Shown here: in pieces, positions 1 through 10,489 of the stretch
Layout of the letters: each line of letters starts with the position of its first letter
Numbering within the stretch: position 1 is the stretch's first letter
From: Hydractinia symbiolongicarpus
Taxonomy: Eukaryota > Cnidaria > Hydrozoa > Anthoathecata > Hydractiniidae
Assembly: GCF_029227915.1 (NCBI RefSeq)
Contig: NC_079878.1
Location: 9,300,001-9,364,000 of the forward strand
Direction of reading: 5' to 3'
DNA: 64,000 bases
Notes under the pieces: generated by a model
Database searches by the model: none
What the model was told of the DNA's origin: nothing
Seen by the model: only the letters and a program-made list of their open reading frames with translations
Made by a program: the position numbers and the translations under genes

Positions 1-221
1 ATGATAAAAAAAGTAGTATCACTTCCTTCTGTCCGTATGTATTTGCGCAAAGTATGTGACACATTATTTGACGTCAAGTTTATTTATATTATCCAGACGT
101 AATTAGTTTTAAAATGGCTATCACGTACAAGAAAAGTCTTGTACAAGAAAACCAAAAGCTTGAACCGTAAGATTAATTAAAACTGTTAAGTAAACTTTTG
201 AAGTTACACAAATTATAAAAG
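1..221. other. Intergenic, no recognised feature
   Basis: AT-rich sequence without a convincing reading frame or repeat. The homology to the Helitron-like repeat that follows becomes recognisable at about 222. Confidence 0.5.
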
Positions 222-1275
222 TGGAGAAGAAAATCCGTGTGTATGTAACAATCAAAGTGGATGTGTTCATTTTTCTTTGATGTCGAAAAGGTTACGGCAC
301 GACGTCAATAACACTAATTTAACGTTATCAAATAAATGAAGCCATTACAATGCAATTAAAACGGGTATATAAATTTAAAAATAATTTTTTTTTTTACTTT
401 TATCAACAAAATTTTTAAACCCTTATATCTTCTTAGGCGTTTGTCGAAGACGTATGACGATATACATTTTTCTTATCAGCGTTTCAAACTCTACGCATTA
501 CAGGAAACGGATAAACAAATTTCGCTAATTTATTTTTTGTTTATGCACTGCTGACGTAAGCAAAAGATTAGCCTATTTTTGGTAAATAATATAACCAGAA
601 GCTTAAACATTATTGAAAAAGAAATAGAGTCGAAAAAGTTTCTCTTAAAATTTATATTTTGACCTTACATTCCAAAGGCCATCATCAGAATGCATATATT
701 TCTACAGTAAAACCTATAAGAAGTGATAAAATTCGTTGATAAAAGGTTGCTAAGGTTGCATGTATACGATAAAATAAAAATGATAAAAGTTAAATAGGCT
801 CAATTATGTCTCCAAAAATGACCCTCGCTATAATTGACTCTATTTATAAAAGAGTGATAAAAAATTGCTAGTTAAAAATTTCTTAAAGAATTCTCTTGTG
901 CATTTAGTGTGGGCTTTTAATGGTTATCGCTTCTTTTGTTATATTATTTACCATCAAATTATTTGCTCAAACCAATATTTTTGAGCCTATTTTTTCCAAT
1001 TATTTCTTCCGCCTAAGTGGATTGTTCCATGGGCCTTATATCTCATTAACCCTTCATCAAAAGCTTAAAGCGCTAATCAAGAAAACGTATATGATCATTC
1101 ATATACGTTTTCTTGACCAGCGCTTAAGCCCTACCCAATAGAGGTAATGTTAAAACAAGGTTCTAAATTATTTTTTCTGTATCGATGAGTTGCTGACGTC
1201 ATCAAAATTCAAATGACGCGTCTTTTTCATTTTTATCCTGCCTCAGTGGAATTTTCCACGAGCTTTATCGACTAG
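222..1275 (+). mobile_element. Mosaic, degenerate Helitron (long subfamily)
   Basis: Blocks at about 222-570 and 945-1275 match the better preserved long-subfamily copies at 4828-6148 and 54350-54938: a gacgtcaataacacta block, a gaagccattacaatgca block, and the 3' end. The 3' end has a weakened hairpin (GTGGAATTTTCCAC), then TTTATCGA and CTAG at 1272-1275 followed by T, as expected of a Helitron terminus. The 5' end is not sharp. The middle (570-945) does not align with the other copies and may be an insertion or rearrangement. No transposase frame is present, so the copy is non-autonomous. Confidence 0.6.
1068..1125. repeat. Inverted repeat / hairpin inside the Helitron mosaic
   Basis: Arms 1068-1094 and 1099-1125 are reverse complements over 27 bases with two mismatches, separated by 4 bases. 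The arm contains AAGAAAACGTATATGA. Other copies of this Helitron family have only one arm here (compare about 5960-6000), so the palindrome is specific to this copy. Confidence 0.85.
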
Positions 1276-1860
1276 TTGTATTAATAAAACGTTACATGAA
1301 GCTAGAAAGTCGATCTTCGTCTCTTTTGTTGCGAACAATTAGCTGCTCAAAATACTCCTTCATTTTTTAAAAAACGTACTGAAAGTTACCCCGTTACTGA
1401 CTTCGAATTCTATTACACTTAAGAGAGTTGACAATGTATTTTACTGTTGAATGGTAATATCATCAAATTAGTTGCATATATTTTTCGCGTTGAATAAAGT
1501 GCATACATTTGCATTAACTTCAATTAAATAAGATATTTTCCGTTGAAAACAACAGTTAAATAAATAGTACTTAATAGATCATTTTCGTTAAATGATCCTC
1601 ATAAATTATCGTTTAAATAAACACCATCTATTGAACACTGCCGCATATATGGGCAACTATAAACAGATAGTCCACATCTATAACAAAGCATCAGTACGGA
1701 GTCCTGCTTTTCGAGCAGCCTTCAAGTCTCTCTTATGCAGGTGTAACAGCATAAAAATGAAACTTGGATTAGGCGCCATAACGTTATCTTCACAATATAA
1801 AAGAACGTCTACCAACAATAATGTAACTAAAGAACAAACTTGCACAGATATCCAGAATTT
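1276..1860. other. Intergenic / 3' flank of the NXPE gene
   Basis: No supported gene. A plus-strand open stretch at 1592-1900 runs antisense into the NXPE gene and has no family signature. Confidence 0.5.
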
Positions 1861-3231
1861 TTACTTCATCAAATTCTCTGCCAGAAAATTTTCCAGTTGA
1901 TTAGTTGGTACATCAAAAACTTCTTCAGCAAAATGAATCCCATCGATGGCAAAATTGGGATACGATGCAGCTACATGATATATATCAAAGATTGGGAAAT
2001 TTTCTTCGCATGACACCAACTTAGCAAATTCATTCCACAGTTTGATGCGATGATTTGTTAAAAATCTATGATCGTCTTTATATTTGCGATAAGTGGGCGT
2101 TGTCGTTTTCCAAATCACCATGGGAACAAGTTGTATTTTTTTAAGATTCCTGTACATTTTGACAAAATTTATTAATAAGGTTTTGCTTTGATTCATAGTT
2201 AAGCCCATCATTGTGTGTAAACCAAAATTTAAAAGTAGGACACTTTTTGGATTTCTCATTTCTTTGCATGTCAGCACGTTTTTGAGGTCGTTAAGGACAA
2301 TACTATCGTTAAAATCCTTTTTATCGTAGATCCGTCTTGCAATTTCTTTTCCACGATACAGAGGATATACCCAATTATAAGTGACTTTACAATTTTTAAA
2401 AAAATCTGTACAAATAAAACGTTTTTTCAAGTATGAATAGTATCTAAGACCTAACGAATCTCCATATACCCACAAAGTGGTGTTTTGCTTATGTTTTTTA
2501 TTAAACACAAAAAGCTTTGTTTTAGGCATTGATGTAAATTTCACTTTTGTGCCATTGCGCGCCCAATATCCTTTACTGGTACATACATAAATACATGTCC
2601 CTGTGTTATTCTTTGTTTGTTTTTCTACCCTAACTGTTGCATTCTGTTTCGATTTTTTGAACGACAAAACATGTGTTTTATATATATAACCTTTCCTATC
2701 CAGATGAGCAGTTTGATATTTGCCATGTTCAGTGCCATTAATAAACCACCAAGTAGGAGGATCGCGAATTCCGTCGCAGAGACTATATTCTAATTCCAAC
2801 TTAAATTTATAATCTCCAGAAACTGGCAATTCAAATCTTGCTTCATAAGTTCCATCCATTTTATCTATAACATCGGCGTTGAAATAAACTGCTCCTTGAA
2901 CAAATAACCTCCAAGAGTCGCCACCAATAACTTTTTGTCTTTTTAAACCGTCAAACGTCGTAATTGTTAGTTTTACAATGTCTTTTTCTCCACTGGTTCT
3001 TAGGTTGTATTTACAATAACGTACATCTGTTTGTATTGAGAGATTGTAGTAATATCTTGATTTCCAGGATTTTTTTCCCAAACATGACGATTGCGTAGAA
3101 GTAAGATCCGTTGCAGCGTTGAATTTTGATAATATTTGATTTTTATTTGGTAGAATGGTAATGTATATTAAAGTAATAAGAAGGACAACGGTTAACATCG
3201 AAGTTAGAAAAATGCAGCGAAATATTTTCAT
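1861..3231 (-). CDS. NXPE family (neurexophilin-like / PC-esterase) protein
   Basis: An intact single-exon frame of 456 residues. The N-terminus is short and basic, followed by a hydrophobic segment at about residues 8-28, which looks like a type II signal anchor. The lumenal region starts with a Cys-containing stretch and an Ig-like NXPE segment carrying the family's GGDSW (about 101-105) and a DPPTWWFINGT stretch. The C-terminal half is the PC-esterase (SGNH-like) domain: GDS at residues 257-259 supplies the candidate nucleophile Ser259, and DGIH at 430-433 supplies Asp430 and His433. Several N-glycosylation sequons are visible (NGT, NAT, NNT, NTT). Length and order fit the NXPE family, which is expanded in many marine invertebrates. 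The substrate is unknown; acyl-esterase activity on glycans is known for relatives and inferred here. The ATG follows a non-coding AT-rich leader and no intron is needed. Confidence 0.9.
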   Translation of the reverse strand: MKIFRCIFLTSMLTVVLLITLIYITILPNKNQILSKFNAATDLTSTQSSCLGKKSWKSRYYYNLSIQTDVRYCKYNLRTSGEKDIVKLTITTFDGLKRQKVIGGDSWRLFVQGAVYFNADVIDKMDGTYEARFELPVSGDYKFKLELEYSLCDGIRDPPTWWFINGTEHGKYQTAHLDRKGYIYKTHVLSFKKSKQNATVRVEKQTKNNTGTCIYVCTSKGYWARNGTKVKFTSMPKTKLFVFNKKHKQNTTLWVYGDSLGLRYYSYLKKRFICTDFFKNCKVTYNWVYPLYRGKEIARRIYDKKDFNDSIVLNDLKNVLTCKEMRNPKSVLLLNFGLHTMMGLTMNQSKTLLINFVKMYRNLKKIQLVPMVIWKTTTPTYRKYKDDHRFLTNHRIKLWNEFAKLVSCEENFPIFDIYHVAASYPNFAIDGIHFAEEVFDVPTNQLENFLAENLMK

Positions 3232-3849
3232 CCTTTCTTATGATAAGTAAAGAACTTTCGATAAAAATTACTAAATCTTCATTTGTGTAGTTTTATGTCC
3301 TTATTATGTTCAGTTCAGTTCCAATGCAAGAGTTTAATCAATCATCTACAAGTGCGAAGTCACTGCTCAAAACCAACCAAAAAAAGTATACATCGGACTG
3401 ACGGAAAAATAATTCAAAGAACGCAACGGTGGACACTAGTTTTCTATCAACAACAAAAAATACAAGAACAGTACGACATTGTCCACTTACATCTGGCAAT
3501 TAAAGGAACAAAATATTGCGTCTGAGTTAAATTGATCGTGAAACGTGTTAAAGGTTACTCGAATAAAATTAAATCCTGCCCACTTTGTTTACAAGAAAAA
3601 TTAAAAATCCTTGTTGCAAAAATAACCACGAACTTTTAAATAAAAGGTCGGAAATGTCGCCATATGAACAAATACCTATCGGCGAATTATAAATCACAAG
3701 ATTGACAATTACATTTGTTTTTCAATTACACTGATTTTTATGACACGCTTTATTGCCTCGATTCACAATCAATTATATTTTATGTTTATATAAAGAATTT
3801 ACAGCTACAGCTGATTATCTTACACTCGAAACACTATAATAATACACAC
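3232..3849. other. Upstream region of the NXPE gene, no other gene
   Basis: AT-rich, with no protein homology recognised. It probably contains the promoter of the minus-strand NXPE gene, but I cannot point to a core element. The open stretch at 3283-3525 is compositionally random. Confidence 0.5.
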
Positions 3850-4689
3850 TCTCTATAATAATAGCCGTATTCCGTCTCTCTGTTCGTGCGTCAAAAGCGA
3901 CTTGTGTTAACCACGCACGAAATTGCACACAGCTCTTTGATCTTTTTGCTACGCAATTTTAAAATTTAATTTTATTTTATCTTTTGCGTAATTTCACAAA
4001 AGTTTTAATTTAGGAGTTTTCTTATATAAAATCCATGGTTAATTAACATTTATTGTTCCTTCGATGCAGTTTCTTTGTTATAAATAACTACGGTCAAAGT
4101 TGCGGACAATTACTTTGCGTTGTCTATTTCATTGAAAAAGTTTTAATTATTCGCGCCTTTTCAAGAAATTAACAGAAACAAGTTTTTAATAATAGAAGGA
4201 GAACAATGAATTTTAGAAAGATTTTGTAAGTGATTTTTTGTTTTTTCTAAACATGAATGTGAAATTTATTTTGTAAATTTTGTTTCATCTTTAACTATTT
4301 ATATTTTTAATGACAACAATAAACCTGGATGTGCTTATTTTTTTGCTGAAACTTATTGTTTTAAACTGAACAAAAAGTGTAAGAAATGTCAATCTTAGTT
4401 TTTTAAAAGCTATTTGCAGGGAGGAGCCTCTTCTTTACATCAAACTCAGGCCGTAAAAATGCACAAATTATTGTTAAATATATGAATTTTCAAGAAAGCG
4501 GCGTAACACTACTTTCGATAAACTATACTATAAAAAATAAAAAAGTGTAGTTTACACTGCTTCTGTGTATATTTCCAGGGACCATGGCTATTGCAGAGTA
4601 TTTCTATAACAGAAATAATTTAATTAACAGATACGCGAAATAATTAGGTCAGCTAATTTCCGTTGATTGTTCCACGGGTTAACGACTAG
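3850..4689 (+). mobile_element. Possible Helitron, poorly preserved
   Basis: The left end at 3850 reads TCTCTATAATAATAGCCG, the 5' signature of the short Helitron subfamily (compare 34350 and 51987). The right end at 4686-4689 is CTAG preceded by CCACGGGTTAACGA, the 3' signature. The base before the 5' TC is C rather than the usual A, and the 840 bp between do not match the other copies. This could be one element or two unrelated fragments. Confidence 0.4.
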
Positions 4690-4827
4690 TCTATGTCTTA
4701 TAATAATACAGGGAGTGTCTGTTTGTAACAGGCAAAGTGGATATCGTCATTTTCCTTTGATGTTACCGAAAAACTTATGTCTAATATGTTAAATTTTCTG
4801 ACGTCAATAACACTACTTTAACGTCAA
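4690..4827 (+). mobile_element. Helitron long subfamily, 5' part of an interrupted copy
   Basis: It begins TCTATGTCTTATAATAATAC directly after the preceding CTAG and ends in ACGTCAA at 4827. There a tandem Helitron pair (4828-6148) is inserted. The sequence resumes at 6149 with TATCCTATATTAAATT, exactly where it should. Confidence 0.8.
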
Positions 4828-5411
4828 TCTATATAATAATACGCTAAGTGTGTCTGTGTGTCTGTGGACAGGCAAAGTGGATGTGCTTATTTTACTTTGA
4901 TGTCGCCGAAAAAGTTATGTCTGAAATGTTAAATTTTATGACGTTACGGCGCGACGTCAAGAACACTACTTTAACGTCAATGTCCTATATTAAATTGATG
5001 AAGCCATTACAGTGCACTTAAAAGTTTGAGGCCAAATAACTTGGAAACGAGGTGGTGACGTCAATGTTTTTTCACTGCGCGGGTAACTAGGGACCACCTG
5101 GGAACAATTTGGGTAATTTTCCCAAACCTGGGTTACCGAAACCATTTCGGAATGGACGGGTTAATGACGTCATCAAAGAACCTTCAAACCCTAATATCTC
5201 TGCAACCGTTTGTCAAAAGTACATGATCCTATACATTTTTTTGATCAGCGTTTTAAGATCTATACAGGTATAAAAATTTCTAAAAAAGATTTTGTGGGTT
5301 TTGATGGGCAATTGCTGCCTGCACTGCTGACGTCAGTAAAAAAATTAAAACAACCTTTTTTTTTATTGTCCTTCTGCCTAAGTGGATTTCTCCACGGGCT
5401 TTATCGACTAG
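4828..5411 (+). mobile_element. Non-autonomous Helitron, long subfamily (584 bp)
   Basis: The 5' end is TCTATATAATAATACGC. The 3' end has hairpin GTGGATTTCTCCAC followed by GGGCTTTATCGA and CTAG (5408-5411). It contains the internal blocks shared by all long copies, including GGAAACGAGGTGGTGACGTC and the palindrome TGACGTCA at 5165-5172. No protein-coding capacity. It is followed head-to-tail by another copy with no base between. Confidence 0.85.
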
Positions 5412-6148
5412 TCTATATAATAATACGCCAGTTCCGTGTGTCTGTCTGTCACTTTTGCAAAGTGGATTATATTCTTCACATTTTTCTTTAAAAAACATCA
5501 CCTATAAAATTGTTTTGTAAATTACTAAACTTTGATGTTAAAATAATGTTGACGTCAATATCCTATATTAAATTAATGAAGCCATCACAGTGCACTTAAA
5601 ACTTTGAGGCCAAATAACTTGGAAACGAGGTGGTGACGTCAATGTTTTTTCACCGCGTGGGTAACAAGGGACCACCTGGGACCAATTTGTATAAGTTTTT
5701 CAAACCTGGGTGCGAAAATCCGTTTCGGAATGGACGGGTTGATGACGTCATCAAAAAATCTTTAAACCGTAATATCTCTGCAACCGTTTGTCATAAGTAC
5801 ATGATTCTATACATTCTTTTGATCATCGTTTCAAGATCTATACGATGAAGGCAACAGGTATACAAATTTCTAAAAAAAAATTTGGGGGTTTTGACGGGCC
5901 ATTGCTGCCGTCAGCAAACATTTTAAACCCTTTTATCTCATTAATTGCTTATCAAAACCACATGATGATATACGTGTTCTTGATCAGCAGTTTAAGCTCT
6001 ACACAATAGAGGCAACGTGAAAACAAATTTCCAGGAAAAATATTTTGTCTCTTAACAGATACTTGCTGACGTCATCAAAATTTAAATAACGGTTCTTTTT
6101 TACTGTTATCCTGTCTAAGTGGATTTATCCACGGGCTTTATCGACTAG
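5412..6148 (+). mobile_element. Non-autonomous Helitron, long subfamily (737 bp)
   Basis: The 5' end is TCTATATAATAATACGCCAG immediately after the CTAG of the previous copy. The 3' hairpin GTGGATTTATCCAC is followed by TTTATCGA and CTAG (6145-6148), then T. It has CRE-like palindromes TGACGTCA at 5743-5750 and 6067-6074. The copy is longer than its tandem partner because it keeps an extra 3' block (about 5870-6060) that the 584-bp copy has lost. Confidence 0.88.
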
Positions 6149-6300
6149 TATCCTATATTAAATTAATGAAGCCATTACAGTGCACCTATAACTTAGAGGC
6201 CAAATAACTTGGAAACGAGGTGGTGACGTCAATGATTTTTCACTGTGTTGGTAACTAGGGAGCACCTAGGACCAATTTGAGTAATTTTCCACTAGATATC
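6149..6300 (+). mobile_element. Helitron long subfamily, continuation of the interrupted older copy
   Basis: It starts TATCCTATATTAAATTAATG, the exact continuation of the block that stops at 4827. The match ends at about 6290-6300, where Penelope-like sequence starts, so the older copy has no 3' terminus here. Confidence 0.75.
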
Positions 6301-6309
6301 TTTGCGTAT

Positions 6310-7600
6310 TATCTGTTTTAGGTGTATCGTGATAGAGTAAATCCTTTTGTGATAATTCCTTTATTTTTTCATGTTTTCTTGTATTAGTTTTTTAAGGACC
6401 CATTCCATTTTTTTAATGCTTTGCTGAGCATATGATCCTAGGTAATAAGCATTCTGTGTCTTAGGGATTGAGTGTATGTAATGAAGGACTTCGTATATGT
6501 TAGATGGAAAGAGTGGTAGTGAAGGACGCTAAATCTATCAGTAGGTTTTGTGTATGAACTAGAAGTTTTCGACCTGTATGTAGGTGTCCAAAAACTCAAC
6601 GATGTCTTTTTTTCTTTATAGAATTTCTAACAAAACTTTGATGTCTTTATTATGTGGTATGTTGGTGTGAGTCATACTACATTAGCAGTACTTAAAAAGC
6701 ATTTGAAGAAAGAGAAGGAAGTTGTAGAATATTTTTGAGAAAATATTTAGTGTGTTTTATGTAAAAAGGTAACGAATTGTGATAGGTTGGCATATATGAT
6801 CTATAAACGCTGACATGTCTTCTGTTGGAGAGCCGTTAGCTGATACTATGGTTCTAACGGGTACATTAGGTTTGTGTATTTTGGGTAATCCATGAAAAAG
6901 TGGTGTACGTGGAGGAGTGGTTGGTTCTAAAACATTAGCAACTTCTCTTGTTATTCTATGTCTGGAATATAAAAAGCGAAAAAATGTTGATATATCATTC
7001 GCAATTTGAAGAGTAGAGTCAAAAGGTAACTTTTTTGTAGTATTTTGTGTTCTCAAGTTGGCTGTTGACTTTAAAAATATAATCGGTTTTTATCCATGAT
7101 AACAAGACTGCCACCTTTGTCTATTGGTTTAAATATGACGTCAGGTTTGTTTTTCAAATTTTGTAAGAGTGAAATTTCTTTGTGGGACAAAAATGGTTAT
7201 CGATTAATGGAATAATATAATCTTCAATTTCTCTTTTTATTCCATGGAATAATTCGAAGATTATGATGTTGGGTAGGGGATGGACTCTAGTTGGAGGGTT
7301 TTTAAGTCTTGTTAGGCTTGAGACGCATGAGCGAAAGTCTTATCCTAGGCTCATAGAACTGGTAAATTTATTTGGGGTTTTGAATGGTAAATTATAAAAG
7401 TGGATGTGGTTGGTATAAATTTTAAACGTTTAATAAAGATGTATTTGTCCTAATTTGATAATTAGGTAGTTAGAATGCCGCTACAAGTTTTGCTGTGAGT
7501 CCTTCTGTTTAGTTAAGGTTAAGTTTTTAAGTTGGTTAATGTAGTAGTCCATGGTCATGTGTAAAGTATTGTAGAGCACATTTTTATTTCTGTGAGTGTG
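6310..7600 (-). mobile_element. Degenerate Penelope-like element (PLE) reverse transcriptase
   Basis: Minus-strand frames 5' to 3' resemble PLE reverse transcriptase in order. About 7070-7160 reads KPIDKGGSLVIMDKNRL (compare the PLE motif KPADKGG.IVVM). The open frame 6757-7056 (99 residues) has FHGLPKIHKPNVPVRTIVS and GSPT, the PLE fingers signature. About 6560-6620 has a VEFLDTYIQ-like segment, and about 6410-6560 a YTKPTDRFSVLHYHSFH-like segment in a shifted frame. Stops and frameshifts separate all segments, so it cannot make protein. A GIY-YIG endonuclease domain is not visible; the 3' side is cut off by Helitron sequence near 6300. Confidence 0.8.
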
Positions 7601-8004
7601 TCCAAGTGGTGCAGAATCAGTATGACAGATGTTTGTTTTGAGCAGAAGTGGTACCTATACTTTAGAACCAGCAGTGACAGCCCTGGCAGCTCCTTCTCAG
7701 TTGAGGATCACTTGTCAAGGCAGCGTTGCTTTCCCCTAGTGTAACTGTGGGATCTTCCTCCCTTAAAAGATTATCCTCCTTTGATTGAATTTAAGGCAGG
7801 AGCTTGTGGGGGTAGCAGAATTTGGGAACACGGTGGAGGGTCCTAACATGGGAAGGGCAGCAGACGCTTCATTGCCTTTGTCAACAGATGGACTGAAGAA
7901 ATTATTCTCTCCATCCTTTTGGTCGTCCCCCAAACAACGTTGTCGCCAAGAAATAAACAACATTTGTACTCAACTTAACAAAAGGACAAATTAAAGTAAA
8001 ATTA
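7601..8004. other. Relatively GC-rich stretch upstream of the PLE, no identified gene
   Basis: Both strands are open around 7763-7994, but neither translation carries a motif that I recognise. It lies where the 5' part of the minus-strand PLE would be and may be its remnant, which is only inference. Confidence 0.35.
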
Positions 8005-8170
8005 CTTTTCGCTTCACCAACATACTGCGTGGTAGTGAGTGTGATTTGATCCGTGGTCCCAGGAATTAGGTGTCGCAGACGAATCCGCTACACTACACGT
8101 GGTGATTTGATTTCGATTATACTCGCCCGTCTTGATTAGAGATCTGATCAAGGTGATCCGATCCGATTTT
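8005..8170 (-). repeat. Degenerate copy of the foldback repeat seen at 41610-41985
   Basis: The left part reads CACCAACATACTGC...GATCCGTGGTCCCAGGAA, corresponding to the TCACTAACATACTGCC arm and the CGGTCCCCAGAACTGG core of the other copies. The right part has ATTATACTCGCCCGTC followed by TGATTAGAGATCTGATC, matching 41890-41930. It is heavily diverged. Confidence 0.6.
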
Positions 8171-8767
8171 GTAGTAGTCACAATAACTGTGTAGTCAGAT
8201 ATTTAAAAAATTAAGAAATGCGTCGAAAGCACTCTATGGTATACATACAAAGACATAACAGGTACTTCAAAGCAACAAATGATTATCCCCCCTCTTCGAA
8301 TTTTGTAATTTTTTCTAACCCATCTCCTGTGCTTATACCACCCAGGGGCAACCATACACAACAACCTAATAATTTATTAACTTGATCAAAGGATTTGACC
8401 CATCCAGGAAAACTGTCATAAAATTGAAACAGTATGTCTAAATGCACAACTTTAGAACAATTTTGCACCGTTACAACTGAATAAAGTAACCGTGAAGGCT
8501 TTTCCTCCAAATATCTATGTTTTCTATTTTTCAAACCTTTCCCTCCTCAATTATTCCAAACTGCCCACTCAATTGTTAGTTTTCAAAAGATGTTCCAGCC
8601 TTGCTTGATAATTTTTTTACTTGTGATTTGGACAATCTTTTATATGTCAATATTTCTGATAGAAATGAAAAAGCAATGGTTACGACACGCCTATGACATC
8701 GTTTTATTTTTATATAGAAGTCTTTTAATACAAATTAAAACTTTATGTTAATTTTTGTGACAAGCTC
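8171..8767. other. Intergenic, no supported gene
   Basis: The minus-strand open stretch 8283-8534 (83 codons) has no recognisable domain and no clear splice context. I see nothing else. Confidence 0.4.
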
Positions 8768-9410
8768 ATGTTAACTTTCGCCCGCTTCATGCGAGCATGA
8801 TCACACAATCAATATTTTAACAAAATCATAGCATTATAAAATAAAAGGCAATAATATAAGTAATGACTCGTATCAAAATAAATCAAGAGGCATAGACTTA
8901 ACTGACCTATTAAGGAATGGTCGGTCTCGCTCAATGAGCAGATTCTCCTTCAACTTGTTTTTAAAATTATTAGACTCACGCGTTAGAATATCAAAACAAT
9001 AGATGATGGAGAGTCCAAAATATGTTGTAATACAGCAGTACGTTGCAAAGCCTTTAAATTCCTAACAGTCAGTGGCAGATACCCATGTGTTCATGTTAAC
9101 TTTCGCCTGCTTCACGCGAGCATGATCACACAATCAATATTTTAACAAAATCATCGCGTTATAAAATAAAAGGTAACAATAAAATCAATGACTCGTATCA
9201 ACATAGCTCAAGAAGCATAGAATTTAACCACATGTTAAGGATACGGTCGGTCTCGCTCAATGAGCAGACTCTCCTTCAGCGTGGCTTTAAAATTATTAGA
9301 TTCGACTTGAGTATTTCATGGCGCGATGATTTTGTTAAAATATTGATTGTGTAATCATGAAAATATTGATTGTGTAATCATGCTCGCATGAAGCGGGCGA
9401 AAGCTAACAT
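8768..9410. mobile_element. Inverted-repeat element with internal tandem duplication
   Basis: The left end ATGTTAACTTTCGCCCGCTT (8768) and right end AAGCGGGCGAAAGCTAACAT (ending 9410) are inverted repeats. The inverted match extends about 60 bp inward through GCGAGCATGATCACACAATC. The left arm and about 240 bp of adjoining sequence occur again in direct orientation from 9093. A short segment, AATATTGATTGTGTAATCATG, is duplicated next to the right arm. Non-coding. A target duplication could not be fixed. Confidence 0.65.
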
Positions 9411-10489
9411 TGATTTAAATTTCATTATTTTAGTTTCCTTCAAATCAAAAAAAAATTTTTTGCTGTAATAGTTAGGCTGAAATTTTCAGACGGAATAAAA
9501 AACACCGACCTTTTTTGTTCTGACATAGAGTTTTGGACCAGTAAATAAATAAGTATGATTCACTGGCACTTGTGCAATACATTACAGTGCTAGAAGGGAA
9601 TATTTGTGTACACCGCAATATATTGATTCGTTGGTAATAGTATGACGGTCTCTAAAACCTGTTTTTGTTTACACAACCTGGGTAGCCTTGATCGTTTGTA
9701 TAAAAGTTTATCTCATAAAATTATAGAGGATATGTATTGCAGTGTGTTATATTATTAAAAACAATACTTATTTTGAAAAAGATTACAAACAAAGGCTTGA
9801 AGTGAGAAAGATGGTTGTCATAAGAGGCCTGCCTATAATAACGATTCGATACTGGATTTATTAATAATCTGTTTCAATTGTCGTTCCAAACTTATTTCCA
9901 TCTGTGTTTACACAGTATGCTTTAATTTAGGCGGAATTATTGGTTCAATTTTTTCAACTTTAACGGCTATGGATTATCGACAAATTTAGCGTTCGAATCT
10001 CCGTTGATCCTAAACTCCAGTGACATTCTTTACCACGTGATGCACTGCTTTATAACTGCTTTTTTCATATTTTCACGTGGTACATGTTTATACCAAAGAT
10101 AACCCCACATAGAGAATGTTATAGAGAGTTTGCGAAGAGATTGGCAGCGCCATTGAGAAGCAAATGGTCTTGGGACGAGGTTGAGAAACGTCTAGTTTAA
10201 TTGATTTAAACAGGTTTTGCATCAAACCAGGAAAAAAATTCTTATGGCTTTGTATGCATAATCAGTTTAGCATAGTATTCCTTAAAATAATCCAAGGTCG
10301 TTACATACTATAAGGGCTTATTGTTTAAAATAATAACCTGGTCGAAATCCATACGAGTAACGTATTATCTTAGTTAAGGTCTATAAACATTTGGATAGAT
10401 TTGCATTCATTTGTAATGAGATTTTCTTAATCAACTTTACAAGAACAATGCTGAAATTTAATCCTTTAATAAAACTCTAATAAAAAAAT
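9411..10489. other. Intergenic, no supported gene
   Basis: AT-rich with no open frame of note. A single CTTGGGACGAGGTTGAG at about 10167-10184 resembles one end of the CAACCTCG palindromic MITE family, without its partner. Confidence 0.4.

Noticed and set aside
1592-1900. 102-codon plus-strand frame
   Set aside because: Overlaps the 3' end of the well-supported NXPE gene antisense and has no motif.
4690-6300. CRISPR-like interpretation of the recurring blocks
   Set aside because: The repeats are complete Helitrons of 0.6-0.7 kb with defined ends, not short regular repeats with spacers, and the genome is eukaryotic.
7763-7994. Overlapping frames on both strands in a GC-richer patch
   Set aside because: Neither has a recognisable domain; the position suggests PLE remnant, which I could not demonstrate.
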